Source: Cylindrotheca closterium (Eukaryota; Bacillariophyta; Bacillariophyceae; Bacillariales; Bacillariaceae). From it: DNA of 64,000 nucleotides. Where the stretch lies: the NCBI GenBank assembly GCA_933822405.4, contig CAKOGP040001668.1, positions 124,001 to 188,000 on the forward strand, in the 5' to 3' direction. Made by a program: the position numbers and the translations under genes. This document shows positions 23,032 to 33,795 of the stretch, piece after piece. Numbering within the stretch: the stretch's first letter is position 1; each line of letters begins with the position of its first letter. A model generated the notes under the pieces. It was not told where the DNA came from, ran no database searches, and saw nothing but the letters and a program-made list of their open reading frames with translations.

Positions 23032-24330
23032 ATGACCGGACAAAAAGTTCTCTCCTTGATCTTGGTTACCACTGTCCTCAGTGTCCATTCAGTTCTGGAG
23101 GCATCCGCATTCCTTCCACAACAATACCGAACAATCTATACATCAGACGATGTCACTTCTTCGGCACTTTTCATGGCCAAAGCCGCCAAGAAAAAGAAGA
23201 AAAAGCCTAGTGGTGGTGGCGGCTTGAAAGGTTTTGGCTCTCCTGTCAGCAAAGATTCCTCTGGCGCCATGTCAAATATTGAACTGGATCGATCTGTCGA
23301 TGCTCTAGCCTTTTATGATTTTTTGGAATCAAATGATGCCGGCGACAATCTCAAACGATGTGGATTGGGTTTCTTTCCACTAGAAAATGGTATGAAACTG
23401 CGTGGTGTTGTAGCTTTGAAAACCATCAAGAAGGGCGATGTCATTATTCGGATTCCGTACGAGTTGGCAGCAAATCTGGGGCAAGAAGGCGCGGATCCGA
23501 CCATTCCAGCCCAAGCCTTTCTCAAGGATTACTGCGATGTGTTGGGAGATAGCCCTGGAGAGGGTGATATGGCACGTAAAAGCTACTACAAAATGCTGCC
23601 ACCGTACCGAGGAGACGATTGCTTGGGTTCCACCGACTTTTTCTCGGACGAAACGTTGGAAGCTCTCCAATCTCCCACGATTGTCGAAGAGACGTTGAAA
23701 CGACGAGATTTGACCAAACTCCGATTTGAGCGCGACATTGAAAGCGAAGATTCCCCCGACTTTCCAACTTGGATCGATGGAACTCCCGTCACTGTCGATC
23801 ACTTGCAATGGGCTGTGTGGTTGATTACTTCTCGAGTCTTGACGGTCCAAGGGGCGGAAAGTGACAATAAATCCTACCGACTCTTGATTCCGTTCCTGGA
23901 TATGTGCAATCACGATCGATCCAGTCCTCATATTCTGACTGGTCGAGCGGCTCCAGGAAGAGAGCTCAAGGTTGTTGCGGGAGCAACGGTCAAAGAAGGT
24001 GAACAAATCAACATTTGCTATGGTGGAGGCCAAGCTGGTAATGATCGATTTCTACAGGATTATGGCTTTCTAGATACTGGAGTTGACGGCAAAGCATATA
24101 CCATGGTGGCCCAACAATTGCTGGGGAAGCGGCGAATGGTGGAAGGAGTCAGCGCAGGCAAGCTCTTGTCCAAAGCTGATCAAGATAGAACACTTGATTC
24201 TCTTCGATCGACAGCAATTGAAGCTGACAAGAAGCTTTTAGAAGATACAGACGATCCAGCTTTGAAAACTTCCATAAACTATCGATTGGGAGTGAAGCAA
24301 GCCCTTTCCAAGTTTATTGTATTGCAATAA
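23032..24330 (+). CDS. plastid-targeted SET-domain protein methyltransferase (Rubisco LSMT-like)
   Basis: Single exon, 432 residues. The signal peptide (MTGQKVLSLILVTTVLSVHS) ends at EASAFLPQ, a near-perfect ASAFAP plastid junction, followed by a basic transit segment (KAAKKKKKKPSGGGG). The SET region spans about residues 100-360: RCGLGFFPLENGMKLRG, FLDMCNHDRSS (the N-H motif), and INICYGGG. It is an interrupted SET domain of the Rubisco large-subunit/aldolase lysine methyltransferase type, and the C-terminal helices match the substrate-binding half. It probably methylates a lysine on a stromal protein; the substrate is unknown. The start is supported by the signal peptide. Downstream lies a 10-bp tandem repeat. 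Confidence 0.92.
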   Translation: MTGQKVLSLILVTTVLSVHSVLEASAFLPQQYRTIYTSDDVTSSALFMAKAAKKKKKKPSGGGGLKGFGSPVSKDSSGAMSNIELDRSVDALAFYDFLESNDAGDNLKRCGLGFFPLENGMKLRGVVALKTIKKGDVIIRIPYELAANLGQEGADPTIPAQAFLKDYCDVLGDSPGEGDMARKSYYKMLPPYRGDDCLGSTDFFSDETLEALQSPTIVEETLKRRDLTKLRFERDIESEDSPDFPTWIDGTPVTVDHLQWAVWLITSRVLTVQGAESDNKSYRLLIPFLDMCNHDRSSPHILTGRAAPGRELKVVAGATVKEGEQINICYGGGQAGNDRFLQDYGFLDTGVDGKAYTMVAQQLLGKRRMVEGVSAGKLLSKADQDRTLDSLRSTAIEADKKLLEDTDDPALKTSINYRLGVKQALSKFIVLQ

Positions 24331-24380
24331 TATTAGTATCATAGTTATATACATGTTACTTTAGTCCAGCTGCTTGAGTA

Positions 24381-24410
24381 TGCTAACATGTGCTAACATG
24401 TGCTAACATG
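24381..24410. repeat. three tandem copies of TGCTAACATG
   Basis: Three exact 10-bp units directly downstream of the SET-domain gene. Short, and of unknown meaning. Confidence 0.95.
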
Positions 24411-24550
24411 CATTACAATTCACCAAATCTTAGTACTGTACAAATCGGAAAAGGTTGTTTTCCAATTGCATCAAAATTCTCAACAGTCTTCATGGAGGGC
24501 CATTCAATAGAAGTCAAGTCAACAAGGACAGGAGATCATACAGTATCACT

Positions 24551-25040
24551 TTAGATACTCAAATCCAAATCTTCATCATCATCAGCTGCAAAGCCAGCGT
24601 CCTCAAATTTGTTCAACCGTTCCGATGGATTCTTAACCTTGATTCCAGCAATGGCGGCCACTCCCAACAATTCTTCCAATTCTTGCTGCTTCAAGGATTC
24701 CTTATCGTCTGCGATCTGCCGACGAAAGTCACCTTGTTCACTCATTTTGTAGCCATCAAAGTAGGCTCTATCACTCCGGGCAAATTCTTCTGGTGTTAGT
24801 TCTCGAGAGGATCCACTATTAGTTGCATTGTATGGAATGGGGAATTAAAGTTATATTTTTGTGAGCAATGAGAAGGCAACAAAATTCAATGAGAATGCTA
24901 GAGAAATTCGTGACTTACATTCCCCAGCCTCCAGTTCCGTCACCATCGAAAAGAGCCGTTTCCACGCGGGGCGCTGACTGGGTCATGAATGACAACGATA
25001 ACGTTGGAAGCACAAATAATAAGAGGTTTGAGAGCATCAT
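24551..25040 (-). CDS. small secreted or plastid-targeted protein, unknown, two exons
   Basis: Reconstructed from two exons, 25040..24919 and 24815..24551 (103-bp phase-2 intron, GTAAGT...TAG), 128 residues. The first exon encodes a hydrophobic signal sequence (MMLSNLLLFVLPTLSLSF) and DGDGTGGWG. The second continues IGSSRELTPEEFARSDRAYF, an RQIADDKESLKQQELEELLG helix, GVAAIAGIKVKNPSERLNKF, and an acidic end (ADDDEDLDLSI). The splice gives one clean reading frame with a signal peptide, which supports it. The SLSF-MTQ junction could be a plastid signal, but the following stretch is short. No domain recognised. It is divergent from the cyclophilin gene, about 420 bp apart. Confidence 0.7.
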
Positions 25041-25459
25041 GGTTACTTTGTACGATACAAGGAGAGCTTTTCCTCAGCGTCGAAGCTTTCTGTTGGTTTT
25101 TCTCGTTCGTCGTTCGCTCCCACCAAAGCAGGAAAGCTGACGTCACAACTACAGTAAAGATTGGCGAAGTTAGAGTTGGAGGGAGACAAAAACCCGTTGT
25201 AATTTCCATCTGGCAACTCTTGATTGAAGCTTCGTGATTGGCATATCATTTTCGAACCCCTACAAACGACTACTGATTTTCCCGTACGATTGAAACACGT
25301 CCAGACTGTGATGTTGGTGCATTCTGAATCACACCTTCTCCCACAATTTTGTAATCGTAGGATACCTCACTGCCTCCCCGGCCTTGAAATCCATATCCAA
25401 ACTTTCCCGCTCTCCACACACTGCCTAACAAAGATACTATTTACTATCACAACACAACC
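25041..25459. other. divergent intergenic region
   Basis: 419 bp between divergent starts, with TACAGTA near 25150. Overlapping short ORFs have no domain pattern. Confidence 0.35.
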
Positions 25460-26359
25460 ATGAAAGCCTCCATCCTAGACTTTGCGATCCTCCTATCACT
25501 ATTTATGAGCGTTAGCTCCTTTTCGAGCAACTCTCCCATCACACAGCAATCGAGAACCCCCACACGATTATTTGCAGAAGAACCAGCACGCTCACTAAAG
25601 CGTAGATCCATTTTGGGCAACCTGAGAAAGGCAGTGGTTGGAAGTGCAACGCTTGCCGCGTTCCGCCAAAAGCCTGCTCCAGTCAACGCCGAAGATATTC
25701 TTGCAAGTCCTGGGCGAACCGTCCAACTGGAAATTGCCAACCTCGAAGGAGTGGAAGGCAACACGGGCATTGTAAAGCTCAAGCTTCAACCAGAATGGGC
25801 CCCACGAGGTGTCAAGAGATTTGAGGTAAGCATACATCATAGCATCCACTGAACACTACTATTTCACCTGGTCACTTCTAACATTTTTAAATCACAACTT
25901 TGTGTCTACTTTTATCAGGAACTAACGGATCAAAAGTTTTTCGACCAATGCCGAATCTTTCGAGTGCTACCTGGATTCGTCGCTCAATTTGGAATCAACG
26001 GTGATCCCAATGTGCAGAGCAAATGGAGGTCTAGCAGCATTCCAGACGATCCAGTCAAGGTCAGCAACACTCGGGGCACGGTGGTATTTGCTACAGCTGG
26101 GCCAAACACCAGGACGTCACAAATCTTTGTCAATACAAACGACAAAGGAAATGGTTTCCTAGACAAGCAAGGATTTTCTCCTTTTGGACAAGTAGTTGAA
26201 GGCATGGACGTTGTCGATAAGTTCTATGCTGGATACGGAGAGGGAGCTCCCTCTGGAAAGGGACCCAACCAAGGCTTGATTCAAGCCAAGGGCAACACAT
26301 ACCTGGAAGCATCTTACCCCAAGCTCTCTTACATTAAGAGTGCCAAATTCCTTGATTAA
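25460..26359 (+). CDS. thylakoid-lumen cyclophilin-type peptidyl-prolyl isomerase
   Basis: Exons 25460..25825 and 25919..26359 (93-bp phase-0 intron, GTAAGC...CAG), 268 residues. The N-terminus is tripartite: a signal peptide (MKASILDFAILLSLFMSVSS) with a Phe junction, a short transit segment, then a twin-arginine thylakoid signal (RRSILGNLRKAVVGSATLAA) ending near PVNA. The cyclophilin domain has FFDQCRIFRVLPGFVAQFG (with the catalytic Arg), GTVVFATAGPNTRTSQIFVN and GFSPFGQVVEGMDVVDKFY. It would catalyse proline isomerisation, here probably in the lumen during photosystem assembly; that location is inferred from the presequence. The start has a good A-rich context. Confidence 0.94.
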
Positions 26360-27466
26360 ACTGTGTGCAAAGAATGCCTAGCCTAGCATAAACAAATATA
26401 GAAACGCATCCATTAGAACTTTTAACTTCATTTCGGCGCCCTTCTCATCATAATATTATTACAAATTTTTTTTCTCCAACCGATGAAGGTCTCATTTTTG
26501 TCGAGACATTTCTCCATTTCCCCGCCGAATAACGTCACACACCTTTGCCACATCGTTGAAGAACAGCACAGTACCCTCCTCTTGTTCCCACAAGAAAGAG
26601 AATGCTACCTGTTTACAATGACTTCCTGTTTGTAAGAGCACTTCTATTGGCCAGCGCTAAGTGATGCTGAAAATCAATGACCTACATTTGGATGATTCTG
26701 CTGCATGTGGATAATGAATGACTACATCAATGGACTGCTTGTGTACTTCCCGTGACTTTGTTTTGTCATTGTAACTTACAGTGGAAAGAATCCACTTCAC
26801 TGCTAAGTACTGGATTCTGATCGTCACGAAATGAGTTCGTCTTTTAGTGGATGACCTCTGGATCTTTCGGTATCTGCGGTTCAACTGTTAAGAATGACCT
26901 CTAGTGTTGGTGCGAAACGAAGAGCGAAGTCGTCTCGATCTGAAGAGAGAGTAAAGTTTGGTCGGCTTATTTTTATTTTCGGTTGGCCGCTTCTGCTGAC
27001 TTGAATCGAATACTATCTGTCAACATGGGTGATGAAGAAGAAGGATAACTAATGACCGGGCTGGAAGTATTTTTATTGCTAAAACACTACAATCAGCCGG
27101 CGATTCTTGCTGGAAGTAGGAAGATGGATCAGACCGTCAGCAGCGATACTGGTTCGACCAGGTATCTTGAAAACAGAAAACCATCCAGAGGTACAGTAAG
27201 GTAGGCTTTCGCGTGTCGTTCGTTCGTTTGGACATTGTCAAGGGCTGCTTCACTTTCCTCGTGGAGTCTCGAGAAACCAGAAGGAGAAATATAGAATATA
27301 GAATGTAGAACATGCATCCAGGCAGTTATATATGTAAAGTCTATTTTGTGCATTTACGACGTTCAAGCTCAACAAAGAACGTAAAAACAAAGGATGATAC
27401 AATAGCAGTATCTTGATTGTCGTGATGCGTTTTCCCATCTATTTGGTATGTCATTCAGATTGCCCC
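26360..27466. other. intergenic region, nothing recognised
   Basis: 1.1 kb between convergent genes. Only short overlapping ORFs and one TACAGTA near 27191. No tRNA or snRNA pattern seen. Confidence 0.4.
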
Positions 27467-30075
27467 TCAGCATTTCTCTTGCACCAGAATTTCCCCACTC
27501 TCTGCAAAGCTCTTGTGTGATCCGTTTCGGACTAAGAAAGCCTTGTATGAACCTTCAGCAATGGGCCAAGAAGATCCCGAGGCTGCTGTTTCGTCAAAGT
27601 ATACCGAGCCGTGACGAGTTGTGACTCCGCAATCTTGTCTTCCACAAGTCTTAAGCCACAGTAGAGGCTCTCCAAGTTTCTCAGGATCGGCATTCGAGTC
27701 ATACAATCCAATCCAGTCAGTGCCTTCAGCGTCGCAGTTCGTAATGTGGACTCTGATGTCACTTCCACTCTCGTAGCACGTCTTAATTGCATCAACCTTG
27801 TTTTCGCAGACATTAGCTTCCCCAGAAGTTAGGGATTGTGGGGTTGAGCCGCGAAGCTTTGGTGAATCTGCCTCTGCTATTTGAATTGAGATGCCCTGTG
27901 AAACGACCGAGGCCTGTGACACGCCACTTCCACAGAAGGTACAGCAGTTGCACGTAATTGAGCCTCCTGCTTGGCAGTCTGTCGTGAAGATAGTAAGGTC
28001 GACCAAGGGTTGACAGAACGAGGCTTCTACCACCCCTGTCAGAAAGTTATCAGTTAGCTGCAATTGTTGTAATTTCACCATCTCTGTCATTTCCAGAGGA
28101 ATGCTGCCGCTTAATCTATTACTTTGAACGTCAAGAGATTCTGGTTGCAATGGGTGAGTGAACACTATACTTTCAAGATGAAACGATGCAACTGGCTCCG
28201 TAGTACATACCGAGATTCTTCATTTTTCGAATGTCCGCAGGAATGGCTCCTTCAAAAAGGTTTCTACTTAGGTTCACTTGCTTTACATCCTTAAGCCTTC
28301 CAATGTTCTTTGGGAGTTCGCCGTTGAAAGCGTTGTTGGACAAATCCAATATATTGAGTTTTTTCAAGTCACCAATTTGTTCTGGAAGGTTTCCACTCAA
28401 GCGATTGTTGCTGAGGTCCAAAACGCCTGCAGAGATATCAAAAGTAGTAGGGTGAGAAATACTGAGATATTGTGGGGGGAAAGTACAGTAGCGACAGTGT
28501 GGCACTTACGAAGCGATTTCATGCCTGTGATACTATCGGGGAGCATTCCAAAAAGCATAGAATTGGGGAGGATAAGAGTTTCTGTGGCAATGTGGCAGCA
28601 AGAAATGAACGTTAGAAATGCAAAAACTCAAGATATAGAAATATTGCTCACAGTTACTCACTCAATTTCTCAAGCATGTAAATTTCAGTTGGAAGGGTGC
28701 CATCAACTTTTTGATTCCGAAGCACAATATTCTCTCGAATGCCTTCACGGTTGCAAGCAGCACTTCCGTCCGCTGGAGGGAACCAGTTGCACTCATTGGA
28801 GTAGTCTAGTGCCAGGCGACGACGACGATTGTCCGACGTCTGCAAGGAGAATACACCCAATGCATAACGCTGGATCAAACGATCCTCGCTGTAGGAATAA
28901 AAGTCTGGGTCCGAAAGGAGCCAATCATAGACTTCCTTTTGAGGGCTCCCCGATCGTTCAATGTCAACCAAAACGTCAGGCGAAGCTCCTCCTAAAACCG
29001 TTTGGAATTTTTCTTCCTTGGTCATGGTTGGAGCTGGTGTAGGCGCTTGAGTTGGTGGTGCTGTCGTGGGCTTCATGGTTGGTGCAGATGTTGTGGGTGA
29101 TTGAGTTGGTTGCGAAGTAGTGGGTGATTGAGTTGGAGAAGGCGATGGAGCCATAGAGGGCATCACCGATGGCGTGCGTGAGGGCATGCCGGTAGGTTTT
29201 CTGGTAGGATTTCCGGTTGGAGCGATGGATGGACTTCTTGAAGGCACGCTGGTAGGTGCTGAAGTCGTTGGAACCGTTCCTGTTGGCGCCATTGAAGAGA
29301 AAAATGAAGGACTGGATGTTGAAGGAGATGAGCTGGGAACTGATGTCGAAGGTGTTGAACTTGGAGATGCAGTTGTTGGTGTAAAAGAAGGAGATCCCGA
29401 TACGGTTGGAGGCGAACTCCCTGCTTGTGTAGGTTTGAATGTCCAATCCTCCCAATCCCCAACTAACTGATCCCCAACAATTTGATCTTCATCAAATGCC
29501 CTTTGACTAGACTCAACTGACTCTTTTTCATCCTTAAGGTTCAGAAACCCTAGCGTGAGAGCAGTACTGGATCCGATCAAGAATAGGCCAAAGGCCGCTG
29601 CAATGAAGTACTTTAGTTTCTTGAACGACGATTTCTCGTCTACAATATCTCGCTTGAGACCTTCGTCGTCGCCATCATCGTTTGAGTATCCTTGGTAATT
29701 AAGTGAATTTGCGGGACCTGAGCGTTGCGCCTCTCCACTTTTCGTCTTGATGGCTATTAATGGAAATAGCTTTGTGATGCTTTGACGCCCTGACACCGTG
29801 TCGTTGGCAAGAGTACTGACATCATCAGTGTCACTACCATATGCCAGTTCTTCTGTGGGTCGATCGTCGTTTCCAGTGGAATCCGCGTCAGGATTATAAG
29901 CATAGGGTGCAGGTTGTGTGGTGTTATGGTATGATGGAGGAATTTGTGGAGGAATCTGTGACATCTGTGCCTTTTTCTCTTCCAAGCTGGCCATGGTCTG
30001 ATCACCAAGGACACTAGTGTCCATGGCGATATTGTCGTAGTCAAAGTCGTCACTTCTTGAAGATTGGAATTCCAT
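27467..30075 (-). CDS. single-pass LRR membrane protein with Pro/Thr stalk and Cys-rich terminal module (LRR paralog 1)
   Basis: Exons 30075..28662, 28581..28510, 28426..28211 and 28140..27467, all introns phase 1, 791 residues. The cytosolic part holds VLGDQTMASLEEK, a PPSY motif and DDVSTLANDT, then a TM helix about residues 156-177. A Pro/Ser/Thr stalk of about 150 residues follows (APTGNPTRKPTGMPSRTPS), then a folded pre-LRR region (WLLSDPDFYSYSEDRLIQRY, ECNWFPP). LRRs (LDLSNNRLSGNLPEQIGDL) span the 72-bp and 216-bp exons. A CxCCTxC cap leads to a terminal module (TDWIGLYDS, LLWLKTCG). No kinase is present. It resembles plant-like LRR receptors in the ectodomain only. The start was chosen at the Met before EFQSSRSDD; the frame is open to 30186. 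Confidence 0.9.
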
Positions 30076-30380
30076 GATACAGGTATTTGATATTTTTGAA
30101 ACAGTTTGTGGTTTACAGTTGCAGTTGCCTGCCGGAACTCTGAATTTACAATTTTGGGAGTCTCCGATCATCCGATCAGCTGACACGCATGCAATTTCAC
30201 CGTTGACAACTCCAACAAGACTTCTTCGCGCGTTTCACAAACTACTGGAAGAATTTTGACACCGTTATGTCGCGCGCGAAGATTAATTTTGACGTTATTG
30301 TGTAAGGATTTGGCCATATTTCGAAAATTTTAACGCCGGGCGGGTGCTTTGAATTTATTTCATTGGATCTTTGTAAATCT
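30076..30380. other. intergenic region
   Basis: 305 bp between paralog 1 start and paralog 2 stop. Contains GC-rich TCGCGCGCGAAG near 30271; no gene. Confidence 0.35.
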
Positions 30381-33314
30381 CTAGCATTCATTGGATACCT
30401 CAAACTCACGAGTCTCTTGAAAAGCTTGGTAAGGGCCACCAGAATTATTGTTCCGAATGAGAAAGATCTTGTAATTTCCTTCTGAAAGTGGCCAGGTTGC
30501 AATTCCCTCTGATCCTGAGTCGAATCCTACTCTGGCAGATGAGGTGAGCTGTCTGCAAATCTGATCTCCACATGACCAGAGCCACAAGGTGGGAAAGTCT
30601 AAAGATTGTGGGTCAGCATTTGTAGGATACAGTCCGAAAAAATCATCACGCCGTGCATCGCAGTTGGCGAATTCAACTTCAATGGTTTCGCCTACATCAT
30701 AGCATGACCGTCTTGCTACAAGAAAGTCATCGAACGAACATCGAGTGGGGCTCCCTGTTGGTGCAGGCGTTGCACCAGTAGGCTCAGGGGAAGGCCGAGG
30801 AGTTGGTGCTGGAGTCGGTCCAGGAGTTGGTGGAAGGGTTGGTTTTGGAACTGTTGGCGTTGGTGTTGGTCCAGGTGTAGGTGGCCGTGTTGGATTGCGA
30901 GTAGGGCTAGGTGTTGGTCGAAGGGTTGGAAATCGAGTAGGGGAACTCGAAGGTTCTGAAGTTGGTGGTGCAATACTTGGTGGCGCTGTAACGCCACTTT
31001 CACAACTAGTGCAGCAGGTGCAATCCACTTCTCCAAAACAGTCTGTTGAAAATGACTCAATCACCAAGGAGAAACAAATAATAGATGGAACCTCGCCTCT
31101 CAAAGCGTTTTCGCTCAGTTCAATCTTTCTCAGTGGTGAAATAAGTGCTATCTCTTCAGGTACTCTTCCAGTCAAATCATTGTTTCGAAGATCCAGCGAC
31201 GCTACAAATGTACAACATATGTTTAGCTAAATGCAGCGGCAGCATGTAGTCATTACAGATCATACAGGTAGAACTTACTCAATCTCTCCAATTCACCTAT
31301 TTCTTCAGGAATTGAACCTGAAAACTTGTTGGCAGTGAGAGCGAGACTCTCTGTACAACAAGCGAATATATGGTGTTAGTGCGTCATCGTCAACCGGAAA
31401 AAATAAATCTGTCGACGATCAGTTCTTACCTAAATTTCTGAGCTTCGAGATTTGCGAGGGAATGGTTCCTGTTATCATGTTGTGATTTAGCGCCAGCTCC
31501 TCTTTAACAATGAATATCAACTCCATAATGTCAGATGCGATTTGTAGAAAAGAGGTCAGAGATTTGCAGTGCTTACCGAGTTGTTGAAGAGAACCGATGC
31601 GACCATCTAGACGCCCATCCATGTCATTTCCAGAAAGAACAAGGCGCCGCAACGAAGTCAACAGATATAGTTCTGTCGGTATTCTCCCTTCCAAGTTTGC
31701 ATTGTTGAAAACCAGGCTTCGTAGGACACCGTTTTCGTCGCATTCTGCCAGTCTGTCGTTCGACGAGACAGCCCAAGTACATTCATGCGTGTAATCCAAC
31801 CAATTCGCAAACACATCTTCTTGCAGCGCACCATTGCTCCAGGTAGCTGGAGATAACGACATTGAAAACAATGCCAAGACCCATCTTTGAATAATACGGT
31901 CTTCGTCGTAGGTAAAGTAAAGATCGTCTTCGATGATCCATCGGAAAGCACTGTTTTGAAGCGTGTATGGATTAGAAATCTTGTCAACGGTCGAGGGTGA
32001 GACTCGAGATACGATTTCGGTAAAGTTTCCTCCTTTTGTGTATGTCGGTGAAGTGGACGGTGTCTGCGTGGGAATTGGCGTAACTGTAGGTGACATTGTG
32101 GGGCTTTTTGATGGTTGAACTGATGGTAGCCTGGTTGGCATTCTGGAGGGTGTCGGCGTAGGAAACTGTGTAGGCGAAGTAGACGGAGATGTAGTCGGTC
32201 CTTTTGTTGTTGGGGCGAAAGTTGGCGAAGCGGATACTGACGGTGCTGCACTTCCCTGTACTGTAGGCTTGAATGTCCAGTCAAAGCTGTCGAACTCTTC
32301 CGATTGTGTTGACAATTCAGATTTATCATTGCGGATGTTGGAGAGCATAACTCCACAAATTACCAGAGCCACAACAAGGAAGAAAGCCAAACATGCTGCA
32401 ATTTTGTACTTTTGCCGCATTGATAACAAAGGTTGGTCAGAATCGCCCTCAGACCCAGATATATCATCCTGCTTATCAGGGATCTCAATGAAACCACGAA
32501 AGCCTGGAGGAGTCTCTGGAACAGTAGCCCTATCGTCGGACGAGTCATCTGAGTCCTTTGTGACCGGTTGCATATACGTTGTTGGTCTTTGCGGCGTTGT
32601 CGGGTTGGATTTATCCTCGACTTCTGTGCTCTCTTCGCTTTTCTGGGTCTCGTGTCTCTTTTCCACATTGCGTTTGCCGCGAAATTGGGTTGCAGAAGGA
32701 ACCAATCCAGATATTTTACCAGAAAAAGAAACTGAACGTAACATACTGGTCGTTCGACTATTCTGCTTTGCGACTACACGCTCGCTCTTCCCTCGAGGAA
32801 CTTCCGAAAGTATTTTCGTGACAGATCCTGAATCTTCTGACAGACTGTCCTCATTGCTTGCAATTGCTCCCTCTCCTTTCTTGTCTTTTTTAGTGAGTGG
32901 CACTGCCTTTGATAGAATCTTGCGAATGGAAGCAGTTGGAAGTATTCTCGAGATTCTTCCAGTCTCAGATGGCACTTTCTTGCTTTCTGCTTTCGATTCT
33001 CGATCGTCGTCTCCTTCTTCTTCAGCTTCAGTGGTGGGAGGAAGTGGGGCGTTTTCCAGCTGCGATTTGATTTCACATTTCTGCAAGTCATGCAAAATAT
33101 CAAATTTATGAATAAGTGGGGCCTGACCTCCTGAAAGTGTCGAATCGTCTTCACTATCCACATCCTTTGAACGCGATTTGGATTTACCAATAACACCCTG
33201 TTCCATCAACATTTCACGCAAATATTCCTTCTCAAGTTGTTCCATATCATCCCCTAGCGAAACCTCCTGTCCAGTAGATACAGAGGACGGCAGGGATGGG
33301 GCTGCTGAAGACAT
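30381..33314 (-). CDS. single-pass LRR membrane protein with Pro/Thr stalk and Cys-rich terminal module (LRR paralog 2)
   Basis: Exons 33314..31577, 31501..31430, 31350..31279 and 31201..30381; every intron is phase 1 and the two middle exons are exactly 72 bp, one LRR each. 900 residues. The long charged cytosolic part (about 300 residues) ends with TPPGFRGFIEIPDK just before the TM helix (about 304-325). The stalk is Pro/Thr-rich, then WIIEDDLYFTYDEDRIIQRW and ECTWAVSS lead into LRRs (ALTANKFSGSIPEEIGEL). The cap is CTCCTSC, a second Pro/Thr stretch follows (PTPSPTRNPTRPPTPGP), and the terminal module has DFFGLYPT and LWLWSCG. No kinase or other catalytic domain. Start at 33314 (MSSAAPSLPS) is preferred over the in-frame 33446. 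Probably a surface recognition or adhesion protein; that is inference. Confidence 0.9.
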
Positions 33315-33795
33315 TTTTACAAAGCTGGTGTACGTACAGTGATGTTGCTTGTTTGTTGGACCCTCAACTACTTCCGTCGAAATTGTCGGCGTCGGTTTAT
33401 GTGAGCTGAATGTCATTCCGATAGTTCGGGTCTTGCGTCCAAACAACGGAAAATCTACTTATTGTCACATATGAGATCTTCGAATCTCGTGTTAAACGCA
33501 AGGATATGCCGGCTCGTCTGTTCAGTGGTTTCGACTGTGAAAATTTGACTGGCTCTAGATATCAAATTTTTGGTCGTAAATATCATGGCATATCTTTTTT
33601 TGCTGGCCGTGCTTTCACTGTTCAGTTTAAAAGGTTGGTTCTGGAACATTCTGAAGATTCTAAAAAAAGGAGTAGTACTACTGCGCAACTTGATAGAAAG
33701 AAACTTCCAAGGATGCAAGAAGGAATATACTAGTACATGATCTCTTCTACCAATAAAGAAGAGTTACAAGACCGCTTCTATGTGTGAGTGCTAAG
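33315..33795. other. intergenic region, nothing recognised
   Basis: 481 bp between paralog 2 start and paralog 3 stop. Small ORFs on both strands overlap and lack domain patterns. Confidence 0.35.

Noticed and set aside
29163..29470. ORFs on other frames over the Pro/Thr stalk of LRR paralog 1, also 30745-31230 and 39065-39334
   Set aside because: By-products of simple-sequence coding DNA; the sense frame has TM, stalk and LRR logic.
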